The notes under the pieces: generated by a model | Told to the model about the DNA's origin: nothing | The model's database searches: none | What the model saw: only the letters and a program-made list of their open reading frames with translations | Shown here: in pieces, positions 33,717 to 43,292 of the stretch | Position numbering within the stretch: position 1 is the first letter of the stretch | Layout: every line of letters begins with the position of its first letter | Made by a program: the position numbers and the translations under genes | Assembly (NCBI GenBank): GCA_014379585.1 | Contig: JACMLN010000105.1 | Coordinates: 1 to 64,000 of the forward strand | DNA from: Gloeobacterales cyanobacterium ES-bin-313 | GTDB lineage: Bacteria > Cyanobacteriota > Cyanobacteriia > Gloeobacterales > Gloeobacteraceae | Length of the DNA: 64,000 bases | Direction of reading: 5' to 3'

Positions 33717-35333
33717 GTGAAAAAGAAACCGAGGGGTTTCGACAAGTTGCTCAATGAGAAAGTGGCTTCTCGGCATTCAGAAGACCTAAAAGCTATCTAC
33801 GATCTTGCTGTGCGCCTCTACGAAGCTGGTCGTTTTTCTGAGGCCGTGCCGCTCCTGAGGCGCGTTTTGAAGGATGAGCCAAACCAATTTGTGGCACTGT
33901 TTGCCCTTGGTATTTCCCTACGCAGACTGAAGCAGCTCGATGAAGGGGCAACAGCATTAAATCGTGCAATTGCCCTCAAGCCAGACTTTTTTGAGGCGCA
34001 CTATAATTTGGGGCTATTACTGAACGAGCAAGGTCTCGCCGATGAAGCGGCTCATGCTTTTCGTCGTGCCATCGATTTGCGCCCCGATGTGAGTTCAGCA
34101 CACTCAAATCTGCTGATGGCTTTGCAATACTCTTCGGGGCTGACAACAGAACGCTGGCGGGAGGCTCTGATCGCCTTTGCCCAATGCTTCCCCCCAACGC
34201 CTCCCACAACATACGCGAATGCGCCCGATCCTGAGCGGGTTTTGCGGATTGGTTATGTCAGCCCCGATTTCTATCAACATTCCTGTGCTTGGTTTATCGA
34301 GCCACTTCTGAAAGCTCACGACCGTAAGCAGATCGAAGTTTTTTGTTATTCCCAGGTAGCTTCTCCTGATGTAGTGACGGCGCGACTACGCGCACTATCG
34401 GATGGCTGGCGGGAGATTGTTCACCATGAAGATGAAAAGGTCGCAACCCTTATCAGCGAGGATCATATTGATATTCTTGTCGATTGTGCCGGCCATTCTG
34501 CTTGCAACCGCCTTGGCGTGTTTGCCCGCAAACCCGCTCCTGTCCAGGTGAGTTGGCTCGGTTATCCAGCGAGTACGGGCCTGAGTGCAGTCGATTACCG
34601 ACTTTCTGATCCGTGGTTGACACCGCCTGACACCTCAGAATATTTTTCTGAAACGATCTGGAATCTGGAACAATCCGCCCACTGCTATGGGCCACCGCTT
34701 GACGCTCCTGCTGTTGCCCCAGCTCCAGTGCTAAAGCGTGGGCAGATTACCTTCGGCTCGTTCAACAACCTGACGAAGGTGGGCAGAGAAACCGTCGCTC
34801 TCTGGGCAGCAGTGCTGCAAGCAATTCCTGAAAGCCGACTGCTGCTCAAGGCGCATCAGGCCAGTGATCTCAGTGTGCAAGGCAACTTGACCACTGCCTT
34901 TGGCGCTTATGGCGTGCTTCCCCAACGTATTGCCTTCATCGGGAAAGCACCGACTGTCAAAACCCATCTTGCCTACTACGCCCAGATCGACATCGCTCTT
35001 GATACTTTTCCCTACAATGGGGCGACCACAACCCTCGAATCCCTGTGGATGGGGGTGCCAGTTGTTTCGTTGATTGGCGAGCGTGCCGCATCGCGCTATG
35101 GTCTTGCCTTTTTGAGCGCGGTTGGCCTGAGAGAACTTGCAGCAACGGATCTCGATCAGTTCGTAGCGACAGCCGTTGCACTTGCTGGTGATCTCGAACG
35201 CTTAGTTGGTCTGCGCAACACTCTGCGGGGAACCCTGGGCAGTTCAACGTTGTGCGACGCAGCTAGTTTTGCCCAGACCGTGGAGAACGCTTACCGACAG
35301 ATGTGGCGGCACTGGTGTGCAAATTCGGGTTGA
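33717..35333 (+). CDS. TPR protein with O-GlcNAc transferase-like (GT41/SPINDLY) domain
   Basis: About 538 residues. TPR repeats at ~20-130 (LLRRVLKDEPNQFVALFALG, AIALKPDFFEAHYNLGLLL) are followed by the GT41 catalytic region (RIGYVSPDFYQHSCAWFIEP, then DILVDCAGHS, VQVSWLGYPASTG, ITFGSFNNLTKV, and LDTFPYNGATTTLESLWMG). GT41 enzymes attach a sugar, GlcNAc in eukaryotes, to Ser/Thr of target proteins chosen by the TPRs; the bacterial donor and targets are unknown. The start is GTG 33717 with GGAG nine bases upstream, preferred over the upstream TTG at 33666. A palindromic repeat follows the stop. Confidence 0.9.
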   Translation: MKKKPRGFDKLLNEKVASRHSEDLKAIYDLAVRLYEAGRFSEAVPLLRRVLKDEPNQFVALFALGISLRRLKQLDEGATALNRAIALKPDFFEAHYNLGLLLNEQGLADEAAHAFRRAIDLRPDVSSAHSNLLMALQYSSGLTTERWREALIAFAQCFPPTPPTTYANAPDPERVLRIGYVSPDFYQHSCAWFIEPLLKAHDRKQIEVFCYSQVASPDVVTARLRALSDGWREIVHHEDEKVATLISEDHIDILVDCAGHSACNRLGVFARKPAPVQVSWLGYPASTGLSAVDYRLSDPWLTPPDTSEYFSETIWNLEQSAHCYGPPLDAPAVAPAPVLKRGQITFGSFNNLTKVGRETVALWAAVLQAIPESRLLLKAHQASDLSVQGNLTTAFGAYGVLPQRIAFIGKAPTVKTHLAYYAQIDIALDTFPYNGATTTLESLWMGVPVVSLIGERAASRYGLAFLSAVGLRELAATDLDQFVATAVALAGDLERLVGLRNTLRGTLGSSTLCDAASFAQTVENAYRQMWRHWCANSG

Positions 35334-35357
35334 TCTTTCGGTGGTTGGCTTAAGGAA

Positions 35358-35381
35358 GGGCGCAGCACGCTGCGCCCCTAC
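35358..35381. repeat. GC-rich palindrome, dispersed repeat copy 1
   Basis: A near-perfect palindrome, GGGCGCAGC-AC-GCTGCGCCC, just after the OGT-like gene. A related palindrome lies at 60759-60784. It would form a stable hairpin in RNA from either strand. It resembles small REP-like repeats scattered in bacterial genomes. Confidence 0.6.
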
Positions 35382-35423
35382 ATATCCTGATGATTGCTTC
35401 GTGTATTTCTAGAAACGATATGA

Positions 35424-38400
35424 CTACTCCGAAGGGGTATTCTGACGGGGTTTGATTCTGCGCAATTTATGGAAATCCTCGCCCCGCTTGACGTAAAGAC
35501 CTGAGCCGTTGGTTGATTCGGCAATTTCAGCATTGTTTGCAGTGACAGGCTTGCGTTTGTCGCGGATGAAGTAGCCGCGAATTGTGTTGATCACGATGTA
35601 GAGAACCGGAATGATGTAGAGGCTGAGAATCGTCGAGACGATCATGCCACCGAAGACGGCAGTACCGAGGGAGTGACGGCTGGCAGAGCCTGCGCCTTCC
35701 GCGAAGACGAGAGGTAAGATGCCTAAGATGAAGGCCAGCGAAGTCATCAGGATCGGTCGCAGTCGGGTCTGGGCAGATTCGAGGGCTGCATCGGCAATCG
35801 AGAGTCCTCGATCCCGCAACTGGTTGGCAAATTCGACGATCAAGATCGCATTTTTGCTCGCCAAGCCGATCAGCATGACCAACCCAATTTGACAGAAAAC
35901 ATCGTTCTCAAGACCGCGCAGAGATTGGGCAGTCAGGGCACCGAGAATGGCCAGCGGAACAGCCAAGAGGATGATCAACGGATCGACGAAACTTTCGTAC
36001 TGGGCAGCAAGTACCAAGAAGACAAAGACAATCCCCAAAGTAAAGATGACGACGGCCTGGGATCCAGCTTCTTGTTCTTCGAGGGAAATGCCTGACCAGG
36101 AGTAGGTCATACCGGCTGGAAGGATTTCCTTCGCAAGTTTTTCCATGGCAGCGATCGCTTGACCAGAACTGTAGCCAGGAGCAGCGTTACCGTTGATCTC
36201 TGTGGAGCGAAAGAGGTTGTAGTGGTTGATCAACTGTGCTGTGGTGGTTGGCGTGGCTTGGATGACATTGGCGAGGGAAACCAAGCTGTTATTGCCAGTG
36301 CGGACATAGAACTGCTTGATGTTGTCGGGGTTGGTGCGGAATTGCTGATCGGCTTGGACGTAGACCCGGTAACTGCGATTTAAGAAGTCGAAGTCGTTGA
36401 TATAGGCAGATCCCATGAACACCTGCAGGGTCGAAAACAAGTCGGTCATGCTGATGCCGAGAGCCTTCGCTTTTTTGCGGTCAACTTGGATCAAGAGTTG
36501 TGGATCGTTGGCGGTAAAGCTTGAGAACAAACCAGTCAACCCAGGCGTGGCATTGCCTTTGCCCATCATGGCGTAGGTGGTCTGAGCGAGGGTTCCTAGA
36601 TCCCCACCAGCGAGATCCTGGATTTCAAACTGGAATCCGCCGAAGTTTCCTAAACCCTGAATCGCTGGTGGTGGGAAAGGAATGACGATCGCTTCTTTAA
36701 TACCCAACAACTTGCCTCGGATCCGACCAATAATTGCACCAGCGGACTGACTTTCACTTTTGCGCTCCGAGAGAGGCTTGAGAGCAGGGAAAATCGTGGC
36801 TTTGTTGGAGGCGTTACCCGTAAAACTAAATCCACCGAGGGCGTAGGTGTCCTGGACTTCAGGAATTTCTTGCAGCAGCTTTTCCACTTGGAGCATGACT
36901 TTGTTGGTGTACTCCACTGAAACACCTGCTGGAGCCTGAATCGCCACAGCAAAGTAGCCCTGGTCTTCGATGGGTACGAAGCCGGGTGGCACCTTGGTAA
37001 AGAGCCAGTAAGTCAACCCCAAAGATGCAGCGAAGAAAATCATGACGACAAATTTGAGGCGTAGGATCAAGACGAGAGAAGCTTTGTAACCTGCTCGAAT
37101 CGCATCGATCACCGCGTTGACTGCTCGAAAGAATGGCCCTTTTGGGGTTTCCGGCTGGAGCAAAATTGCACTGAGGGCTGGAGTGAGGGTGAGAGCATTA
37201 AAGGCTGAGAGCAGCACCGAAAAAGCGATGGTGAGGGCGAACTGTTTGTACAACTGCCCTGTGGTTCCAGGGAAGAAAGCGACGGGCACGAAGACTGCGA
37301 TCAGTACCAAGGCTGTGGCAATAACCGCGCCCGTTACCTCGCCCATGGCTGCTGAAGCGGCTTTTTGGGAACGCATCCCTTTTTCTTGGATGAATCGGGC
37401 AATATTTTCGATGACGACGATGGCATCGTCTACGACCAATCCTGTTGCCAAAGTCAGACCAAACAGCGTGAGGGTGTTGATCGAGAAGCCGACGAGTTTG
37501 ACAAAAATAAATGTTCCAACCAAGGAAACGGGGATTGTAATCGCTGGAATCAAGGTGCTGCGCCAGTCTTGTAGAAAGATGAAAATCACCGCTACGACCA
37601 GCAAGATCGCTTCACCCAGCGTGATCACCACTTCGTTGATCGAGTCACCGACGATGGTGGTCGGGTCAAAGGAGATCCGGTATTTCAGACCAGGTGGAAA
37701 ACGCTGGGAGAGGCGCTGCATTTCCGTCCGGATGTTTTGATCGATTTCGAGGGCATTCGCTTTTGGTAACTGGGTAATTAGCACCGCCACAGCGTCCTTG
37801 CCGGAAAAGCGGAAAAACGTACTGTAGTCCTCTGCGCCCAATTCCACCCGACCCACATCTTTGAATTGGACAAGATTGCCGTCTGTACCCTTCTTGAGCA
37901 CAATTTCACCAAATTCCTTGGGATCTTTCAGGCGACCAATCGCTCGAATACTGATCTGAAAGCTCTGACCTGCCCCAATCGGGGGTTTCCCGACGGAACC
38001 AGCTGCGACTTGGACGTTTTGTTCTTGCAGAGCCGAAACCACATCCCCAGCCGTCAATCCGCGATTGGCCAGACGGTTTGGGTCGAGCCAGAGGCGCATG
38101 GCATATTTGCGCTCACCAATAATCTGGACGTTGCCGACCCCCTTGATCCGTTGGAGGGCGTTCTTTACGTAGAGATCTGCGTAGTTGCTGATAAAAGCAT
38201 TGGAGTATTCGTTGTTGTCGGTGTACATCCCGAAGACAGCGATGATCGCACTGGAACTTTTGGCAATCGTAATACCCGTTGTCTTCACTTCGTTGGGCAG
38301 GCGACCCTGAGCTGTGTTTACCCGGTTTTGTACGTCCACCGCCGCCAAATCCACATCTCGATTGAGGTCGAAAGTGGCTGTGATCGTGCTTGTACCGTCG

Positions 38401-38654
38401 TTACTGGATGCAGAAGTGAGATATTTCAGCCCTTCAACCCCGTTGATCTGCTGTTCAAGGGGAACCGTCACAGCTGACTCGACAACTTCGGCGCTGGCTC
38501 CTGTGTAGTTCGCGGTGACAACAACCTGGGGGGGCACGATGTTGGGGTACTGGGCAATCGGGAGGGTCGGAATCGTCACTGCTCCCGCAAGCACAAGAAT
38601 GGTCGAGCAAACCGCTGCGAAGACGGGACGCTTAATAAAAAAATCAACAAACAT
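35424..38654 (-). CDS. RND multidrug efflux transporter, AcrB/HAE1 type
   Basis: A 1076-residue inner-membrane proton antiporter that exports hydrophobic and amphiphilic compounds. The N-terminus MFVDFFIKRPVFAAV is typical of the family. The proton-relay aspartates are in LATGLVVDDAIVVIENIAR (TM4), and GSMGSAYINDF-like porter motifs (FMGSAYINDFDF) are present. Twelve membrane helices and two large periplasmic loops can be traced. The C-terminal ~40-residue extension is basic and polar. It is preceded by its adaptor gene (34 bases) and controlled presumably by the divergent HxlR regulator. No outer-membrane TolC gene lies in the window. Confidence 0.95.
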   Translation of the reverse strand: MFVDFFIKRPVFAAVCSTILVLAGAVTIPTLPIAQYPNIVPPQVVVTANYTGASAEVVESAVTVPLEQQINGVEGLKYLTSASSNDGTSTITATFDLNRDVDLAAVDVQNRVNTAQGRLPNEVKTTGITIAKSSSAIIAVFGMYTDNNEYSNAFISNYADLYVKNALQRIKGVGNVQIIGERKYAMRLWLDPNRLANRGLTAGDVVSALQEQNVQVAAGSVGKPPIGAGQSFQISIRAIGRLKDPKEFGEIVLKKGTDGNLVQFKDVGRVELGAEDYSTFFRFSGKDAVAVLITQLPKANALEIDQNIRTEMQRLSQRFPPGLKYRISFDPTTIVGDSINEVVITLGEAILLVVAVIFIFLQDWRSTLIPAITIPVSLVGTFIFVKLVGFSINTLTLFGLTLATGLVVDDAIVVIENIARFIQEKGMRSQKAASAAMGEVTGAVIATALVLIAVFVPVAFFPGTTGQLYKQFALTIAFSVLLSAFNALTLTPALSAILLQPETPKGPFFRAVNAVIDAIRAGYKASLVLILRLKFVVMIFFAASLGLTYWLFTKVPPGFVPIEDQGYFAVAIQAPAGVSVEYTNKVMLQVEKLLQEIPEVQDTYALGGFSFTGNASNKATIFPALKPLSERKSESQSAGAIIGRIRGKLLGIKEAIVIPFPPPAIQGLGNFGGFQFEIQDLAGGDLGTLAQTTYAMMGKGNATPGLTGLFSSFTANDPQLLIQVDRKKAKALGISMTDLFSTLQVFMGSAYINDFDFLNRSYRVYVQADQQFRTNPDNIKQFYVRTGNNSLVSLANVIQATPTTTAQLINHYNLFRSTEINGNAAPGYSSGQAIAAMEKLAKEILPAGMTYSWSGISLEEQEAGSQAVVIFTLGIVFVFLVLAAQYESFVDPLIILLAVPLAILGALTAQSLRGLENDVFCQIGLVMLIGLASKNAILIVEFANQLRDRGLSIADAALESAQTRLRPILMTSLAFILGILPLVFAEGAGSASRHSLGTAVFGGMIVSTILSLYIIPVLYIVINTIRGYFIRDKRKPVTANNAEIAESTNGSGLYVKRGEDFHKLRRIKPRQNTPSE

Positions 38655-38688
38655 AAAATGAGTGCCTCAAATAAATGTCGCTCACCAC

Positions 38689-39912
38689 TTAACTTTCGGG
38701 AGCTACAGGCGCACCATCTCCCAAAATCTGGATGCCCGTAGTAATTAGCTTTTCGCCAGGTTTCAGCCCTTGGAGGACGACATAGTTGCTGCCAATAATA
38801 TCCCCAAGTTTCGCAGGTCGTTGACGGGCAACGGTTTTGCCGTCCTTTGTTTCTGCAACAAAAATAAAGTCTTGACCTCCGAGGTGGGAAACCGCACTGG
38901 TCGGTACAAATACACCTGGCTGTCGCTTCCAGATCACCCGCGCCCGCACAAGCTGATCGGCGCGTAGCTGACCCCTGGCATTTTCATAAACGGCTTTAAT
39001 CAGGACTGACTGGGTGGTATCCGTTGCCGCAGGGGCAATGAAAAACACAGAACTTGTGCCAAGCAGTTTGCCTTCGCTGTCGAGCAACTGCACAGGGGTT
39101 CCATTGCGCAACTCAGGTGCCCGTTCGATCGGCACAGAGACATAGACCTCGATGGGACGATTTTGCGTCACAGAAGCAAGCTTCGTCTCAGTGCTGACAA
39201 AATCCCCCACTTTAACTGGAATATCACCCACTTGACCTGTAAATGGGGCTGCAATCGAGAAGTACTGCAACTGTACCTGCTGCTCATTCACTCCTGCTTG
39301 GGACTGAGATAAGGTTGCCTGAGCCTCTGCAATCGCTGCTTTTTGTACTTGGATCTGGGCGTTGCTGGACTCTAAGGTGGCTTGAGCGGTATCGAAAGCG
39401 ATCTTGTAATTGTCCAGATCTTGCTGGCCAATGGCGCCATCTTTACGTAGATCTGCAAATCTCTGAAAGCGCTGCTTGTTGTAGGCCAAAGTAGCAAGAT
39501 TCGCGGAGCGTTGGGCTTGATAGGTCTTAAGAAGTGCTCGGGCGCTTTCGAGGCGTGCTTGGCTGGAAAGGGCAGAAGATTGGGAACTGCGCACCGTGGC
39601 TTGCTGCTTCGAGGGGTCAATTTGCATCAAGGGTGTTCCCTCTGAAACAGTAGCGCCTGAGGGAACAAAGATTTTACTGATTTGCCCTGCGACCTGGGGT
39701 TGCAGGGTGACGGAACGCCGCGATTTCAAGGTGCCAATGTATTCGGAAGCCTGTTCCACTTGGCTCGTCTGGGCTGTAATCACTTTGACAGGAATGGCTG
39801 GGGGAGCACCTGCACTTGCAGAGGGTTCCGAGCCAGAACCACAACTGCTCAGGAGTCCCATCGCTAGGCAGAAATAGAGAAATTTGGCGCCTGTATGCTT
39901 TGCACAGACCAT
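38689..39912 (-). CDS. RND efflux periplasmic adaptor lipoprotein
   Basis: About 407 residues, AcrA/MexA type. A lipoprotein signal with lipobox LLSSC (Cys24) is followed by a beta-barrel/lipoyl half-motif (SRRSVTLQPQVAGQISKIFV), a long alpha-hairpin (SSQARLESARALLKTYQAQR and after), the second lipoyl half (FTGQVGDIPVKVGDFVS) and a beta-barrel plus membrane-proximal domain. An ATG at 39933 is possible, but ATG 39912 has GGAGG seven bases upstream and starts a proper lipoprotein signal. It links the RND pump to an outer-membrane channel. First gene of the operon. Confidence 0.94.
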   Translation of the reverse strand: MVCAKHTGAKFLYFCLAMGLLSSCGSGSEPSASAGAPPAIPVKVITAQTSQVEQASEYIGTLKSRRSVTLQPQVAGQISKIFVPSGATVSEGTPLMQIDPSKQQATVRSSQSSALSSQARLESARALLKTYQAQRSANLATLAYNKQRFQRFADLRKDGAIGQQDLDNYKIAFDTAQATLESSNAQIQVQKAAIAEAQATLSQSQAGVNEQQVQLQYFSIAAPFTGQVGDIPVKVGDFVSTETKLASVTQNRPIEVYVSVPIERAPELRNGTPVQLLDSEGKLLGTSSVFFIAPAATDTTQSVLIKAVYENARGQLRADQLVRARVIWKRQPGVFVPTSAVSHLGGQDFIFVAETKDGKTVARQRPAKLGDIIGSNYVVLQGLKPGEKLITTGIQILGDGAPVAPES

Positions 39913-39963
39913 TGCGAATCCTCCAGTATGCATAAAGTATACTTAGCTATTAGAGAGCCAATA

Positions 39964-39980
39964 TTAAACTAGTAAACTAA
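39964..39980. promoter_or_regulatory. Candidate operator box 1 (TTAAACTAGTAAACTAA)
   Basis: A 17-base element built from two TAAACTA units. It is repeated with one change at 40070-40086 in the same 210-bp divergent intergenic region between the efflux operon and the HxlR regulator. It is a likely binding site for that regulator; this is inference from position and repetition. Confidence 0.55.
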
Positions 39981-40069
39981 TACCACGTGGTTCTAGATTC
40001 GTGAAGTAGGCACTTTTTGGTAACCTTTGCAGGGCATTCGTAAACATCTCTTTTTTTAGCACATTTACC

Positions 40070-40086
40070 TTAAACTACTAAACTAA
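40070..40086. promoter_or_regulatory. Candidate operator box 2 (TTAAACTACTAAACTAA)
   Basis: Matches box 1 at 16 of 17 positions in the same orientation, 106 bases away. It lies 57 bases before the HxlR start and so could serve autoregulation. Confidence 0.55.
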
Positions 40087-40142
40087 CAACGTAGAAAAAT
40101 GTCTGAAAATTCAGGCACCGAGCAGTAAGCAAGGAGCGCAGA

Positions 40143-40511
40143 TTGGGTCGTGTAATGCCAATTTGTCCAGCGGAGATCACCCTGGACTTCATTTCCGGTC
40201 GCTGGAAAATCATTATTCTGTTTTATCTTTCTCAGAAGACGATGCGATTTTCGGAGCTTATCATCGTCCTGAAAGGCATTTCTCGCCGCGTGCTCACCCA
40301 ACAACTTAGGCAACTCGAACAAGATGGCCTGATTCATCGAGAAGTGTTCGCCCAAGTTCCTCCGAAAGTAGAATATTCGATGACGGAAGTCGGTCATACT
40401 CTGCTTCCTGTTGTTGAGGCAATGTGCCATTGGGGGGAGGCTTACGGCAAAAAAATTCTTGCAGAACGCAGTCTCGCCAGCACAGACGCGGATGAGATTG
40501 AGGATGTTTAA
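40143..40511 (+). CDS. HxlR-family transcriptional regulator
   Basis: About 122 residues with the family core CPAEITLDFISGRWKIIIL, FSELIIVLKGISRRVLTQQL and LEQDGLIHREVFAQVPPKVE, followed by SMTEVGHTLLPVVEAMCHWG, a MarR-like winged helix. The single N-terminal Cys (in ICPAE) is the redox or electrophile sensor position in several relatives. The start is TTG 40143 with AAGGAG six bases upstream; the first in-frame ATG (40155) is too far from it. Divergent from the RND efflux operon, which it presumably represses or activates through the paired boxes. Confidence 0.9.
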   Translation: MGRVMPICPAEITLDFISGRWKIIILFYLSQKTMRFSELIIVLKGISRRVLTQQLRQLEQDGLIHREVFAQVPPKVEYSMTEVGHTLLPVVEAMCHWGEAYGKKILAERSLASTDADEIEDV

Positions 40512-40578
40512 CGACGTTTGCCCTCAAGGCAACTTGGGCTAAGGCACCGCAGTGATGCTCATCAATGGAAACCAGGGA

Positions 40579-41796
40579 TTACGTCGTATACTCGGCATTA
40601 ATTTTCACGTAGTCGTAACTCAGATCGCAGCCCCAGGCTAGACCGATGCCTGGGCCTATTCCAACGGAAATTTGCACAATCACTGTCTTTTCTGACTTCA
40701 AATAGGCGGCGGCGGCAGGTCGGTCGTAAATCAGCGGTTGCCCTCCTTTCATTAGGGCAAATGCACCGAGGTCAATTTGGAGCAGTTCTGGATCGAAAGT
40801 GACACCTGCACGACCCGCCGCCGCCGCAAGACGACCCCAGTTTGGATCGTTGCCAAACATGGCTGATTTGACCAGGGAGGAGCCAACAACGGTCTTAGCG
40901 ATCTGTCTGGCACCAGCATCTTCGGTGGCTCCGCTGACTTGCACTTCGATCAACTTGGTTGCCCCTTCCCCGTCTCGCACCACAGCTTTTGCCAAGTCAA
41001 CACAGACAGCAACGAGCATTTCCTCAAGCAAGAGTGCTTCTGGACTTGCGGGATCGGCGATCGTCTTGTTTCCAGCTTGGCCATTGGCGAGGGCGATCAG
41101 CAGATCGTTGGTGCTGGTATCGCCGTCCACGGTGATCTGGTTAAAAGAACAATCCACAGCTTTGGCCACCAAAGCGCGCCAGAGATTCACTTCCACATCG
41201 CAGTCGCTAGTGACGAAAGCGAGCATTGTCGCCATATTTGGATGAATCATCCCAGAACCCTTGGCCATCCCACCGAGACGAAAGGTCTTCCCGTCGATTT
41301 CAGCTTGGACGGCACACTGTTTCAACGTTAAATCCGTGGTCAAAATCGCTTGGGCGGCATCGGTATAGCCCTCGCGGGAAGCCTTCGCAGCCAAACTTGG
41401 GGCGGCATCGCGGATCTTTTCAATCGGGAGCGGCACCCCGATCACTCCCGTCGAAGCCACTAAAATCTCTTCGGGGGCAACGCCTAGGGCTTTGGCAAAA
41501 CTTTCCACGGTTTCTTGAACCGCTTCTACTCCTTTTTGCCCCGTTGCGGCGTTGGCGTTACCAGAGTTCACCACCATCGCCCGAACTGCTGCCCGTTCTT
41601 GAAGCAAGTTGCGGTCGTAGACCACCGAAGCCGCCTGCACCAAATTCTTCGTAAAAGAACCAGCCGCCACTGCGGGCACATCGGAAACCACCAAAGCAAG
41701 ATCGAGCTTCCCTGATACTTTGATCCCGCTCACCATACCCGCAGCGCGAAAACCGACCGCTGCTGTCACGCCCCCATCCACCCAGGAATACTTCAT
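40579..41796 (-). CDS. argJ: Bifunctional glutamate N-acetyltransferase/amino-acid acetyltransferase
   Basis: A 405-residue enzyme of the cyclic arginine pathway: it moves the acetyl group from N-acetylornithine to glutamate and may also use acetyl-CoA. It is an Ntn-type hydrolase that self-cleaves before the Thr in HPNMATMLAF. The N-terminal part holds VVNSGNANAATG and STGVIG, and the C-terminus NDPNWGR and the ending DYVKINAEYTT, typical for ArgJ. A purine-rich site precedes the ATG. It stands alone, convergent with the HxlR gene. Confidence 0.95.
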   Translation of the reverse strand: MKYSWVDGGVTAAVGFRAAGMVSGIKVSGKLDLALVVSDVPAVAAGSFTKNLVQAASVVYDRNLLQERAAVRAMVVNSGNANAATGQKGVEAVQETVESFAKALGVAPEEILVASTGVIGVPLPIEKIRDAAPSLAAKASREGYTDAAQAILTTDLTLKQCAVQAEIDGKTFRLGGMAKGSGMIHPNMATMLAFVTSDCDVEVNLWRALVAKAVDCSFNQITVDGDTSTNDLLIALANGQAGNKTIADPASPEALLLEEMLVAVCVDLAKAVVRDGEGATKLIEVQVSGATEDAGARQIAKTVVGSSLVKSAMFGNDPNWGRLAAAAGRAGVTFDPELLQIDLGAFALMKGGQPLIYDRPAAAAYLKSEKTVIVQISVGIGPGIGLAWGCDLSYDYVKINAEYTT

Positions 41797-41957
41797 CCGC
41801 CTTCTCTATACAGCTTCCAAATTATCGTATGCAACAGTCATTCGTTGGTGCATGTACCAAGGCTGGTTCACCGCATTTCTGACTATTTGCCTCGCGATTA
41901 AAAAGATCTGCCAAAATCCAGTAGATCTAGATCTTGGCAGTCTACATGCTTCAAGAC

Positions 41958-43292
41958 TCACTTTTTGATCTGGTCATATTTCTGCTTGTACTTCTCGTAG
42001 AGACGAATCTGACGATTGCCAAGATCGATGGGGCGGCCTTGAATAAAAGCCATCTCCACGTTGGACGTGATCTCCAAAGGATCGCCTGTGGTCACGATCA
42101 ATGTTGCATCTTTGCCCACTTCGAGAGAACCAAGCCGATCTCCAACCCCCAAAATTTGGGCGGGATAGAGGGTGACAGATTTCAAAGCTTCTTCTTTGGG
42201 TAGGCCGAAAGCAGCAGCCATAGCTGCTTGATAGGGAAGATTACGCTGTAAGTGCGTATCATTCTCACCCACTGAAATCGCAAAACGTACACCCGCTGCC
42301 GCAAGTAATCCAGGGTTAGCGTAGGGTTCATCGTAGCTATCAGAACGCCGCAAAGGTAGGCGCATCACGGGGCTGACGATCACGGGAATGTCCCTTGCTT
42401 TCAGCAACTTGGCCACACGCCAAGCATCGACTCCACCGACGAGCACCATGGATAATTTTTCACTGGCTGTCCAGTCCAGAGCCGATTTGATCTGCTTCAC
42501 TTCGTCGGCATGGATGAAAACGGGCACTTTGCCTTCCAGTACCGGAAGCATCGCTTCGAGGCGCAAGTCTGCTCCTTGACTGGAATTCTCGACTTGGCGA
42601 GCTTTTTGATAGGCACGGGCGACTGCGAAGGTTTCTTTTAATTGGCGCAGAGACTTTTCGGTCGCCTCAACTTGATCTTCGGGGCTGGTGGGAAAGCGCG
42701 GATCGCGGTTGATCACCAAGTCGGGCCAGTAGATATGCATTCCGACAGGGGCTTTAAGCGTCATGTCTTCCCATGTCCAGCCGTCGAGTTTAATCACTGC
42801 TCCGGTACCAGCAACCAAGCCATTGTCAGCTATCTGGGGAATCGTTAGAGCCGTGAGAATCCCATTGGTGCGGGTAACGGGAAGCAATTCACTGTCGGGG
42901 TTTACAGAAACTTCGGCGCGAATATTCGGATTGATGCTGCCTGTTTCAGTGGTATCGACGCTGCCGCGCACCGAAGAAATTTCGATAAGACCGAGAGAAG
43001 AGTTGCTTGAGATCAGACCTGGATAGATCTGCTTGCCGCTGACATCGATGGATTTGGTGTTGGCTGGCAGAGTCAAATTTTTGCCGATCGCCTTGATCTT
43101 GCCCTGCTCCAATAAAATTTCCCCCGACTCAATGACAGCGCCGCTGACTGGATGAATCGTTCCCCCTTTGAGGAGGATGGGCTGAGATTGGGGGGGGGCA
43201 GGAATTTCTTCGGAGGCTCTACTCGTCGCCGTGGCCAGAGTAAGCATGAGAGCTACCGCCATTGTGGTAGAGCGAATGATATTCCTGTACAT
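41958..43292 (-). CDS. Exported amidohydrolase-fold protein lacking the metal ligands
   Basis: About 444 residues. A signal peptide (MYRNIIRSTTMAVALMLTLA) is followed by the amidohydrolase beta-sandwich start (ILLKGGTIHPVSGAVIESGE, GKIKAIGKNL) and the barrel. Where active members have PGLIDxHxH, this one has YPGLISSNSS, so the HxH metal pair is missing; later DATLIVTTGDPL is intact. It is probably non-catalytic or altered. The start at 43292 has GGAG eight bases upstream and lies inside the preceding amidohydrolase gene (74-base overlap); the longer frame to 43508 is unlikely. A structural partner of the larger paralogue is plausible. Confidence 0.8.
   Translation of the reverse strand: MYRNIIRSTTMAVALMLTLATATSRASEEIPAPPQSQPILLKGGTIHPVSGAVIESGEILLEQGKIKAIGKNLTLPANTKSIDVSGKQIYPGLISSNSSLGLIEISSVRGSVDTTETGSINPNIRAEVSVNPDSELLPVTRTNGILTALTIPQIADNGLVAGTGAVIKLDGWTWEDMTLKAPVGMHIYWPDLVINRDPRFPTSPEDQVEATEKSLRQLKETFAVARAYQKARQVENSSQGADLRLEAMLPVLEGKVPVFIHADEVKQIKSALDWTASEKLSMVLVGGVDAWRVAKLLKARDIPVIVSPVMRLPLRRSDSYDEPYANPGLLAAAGVRFAISVGENDTHLQRNLPYQAAMAAAFGLPKEEALKSVTLYPAQILGVGDRLGSLEVGKDATLIVTTGDPLEITSNVEMAFIQGRPIDLGNRQIRLYEKYKQKYDQIKK

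Noticed and set aside
37117-37740. 207-codon plus-strand frame
   Set aside because: Antisense to the RND transporter with Ser/Thr/Lys-rich shadow composition.
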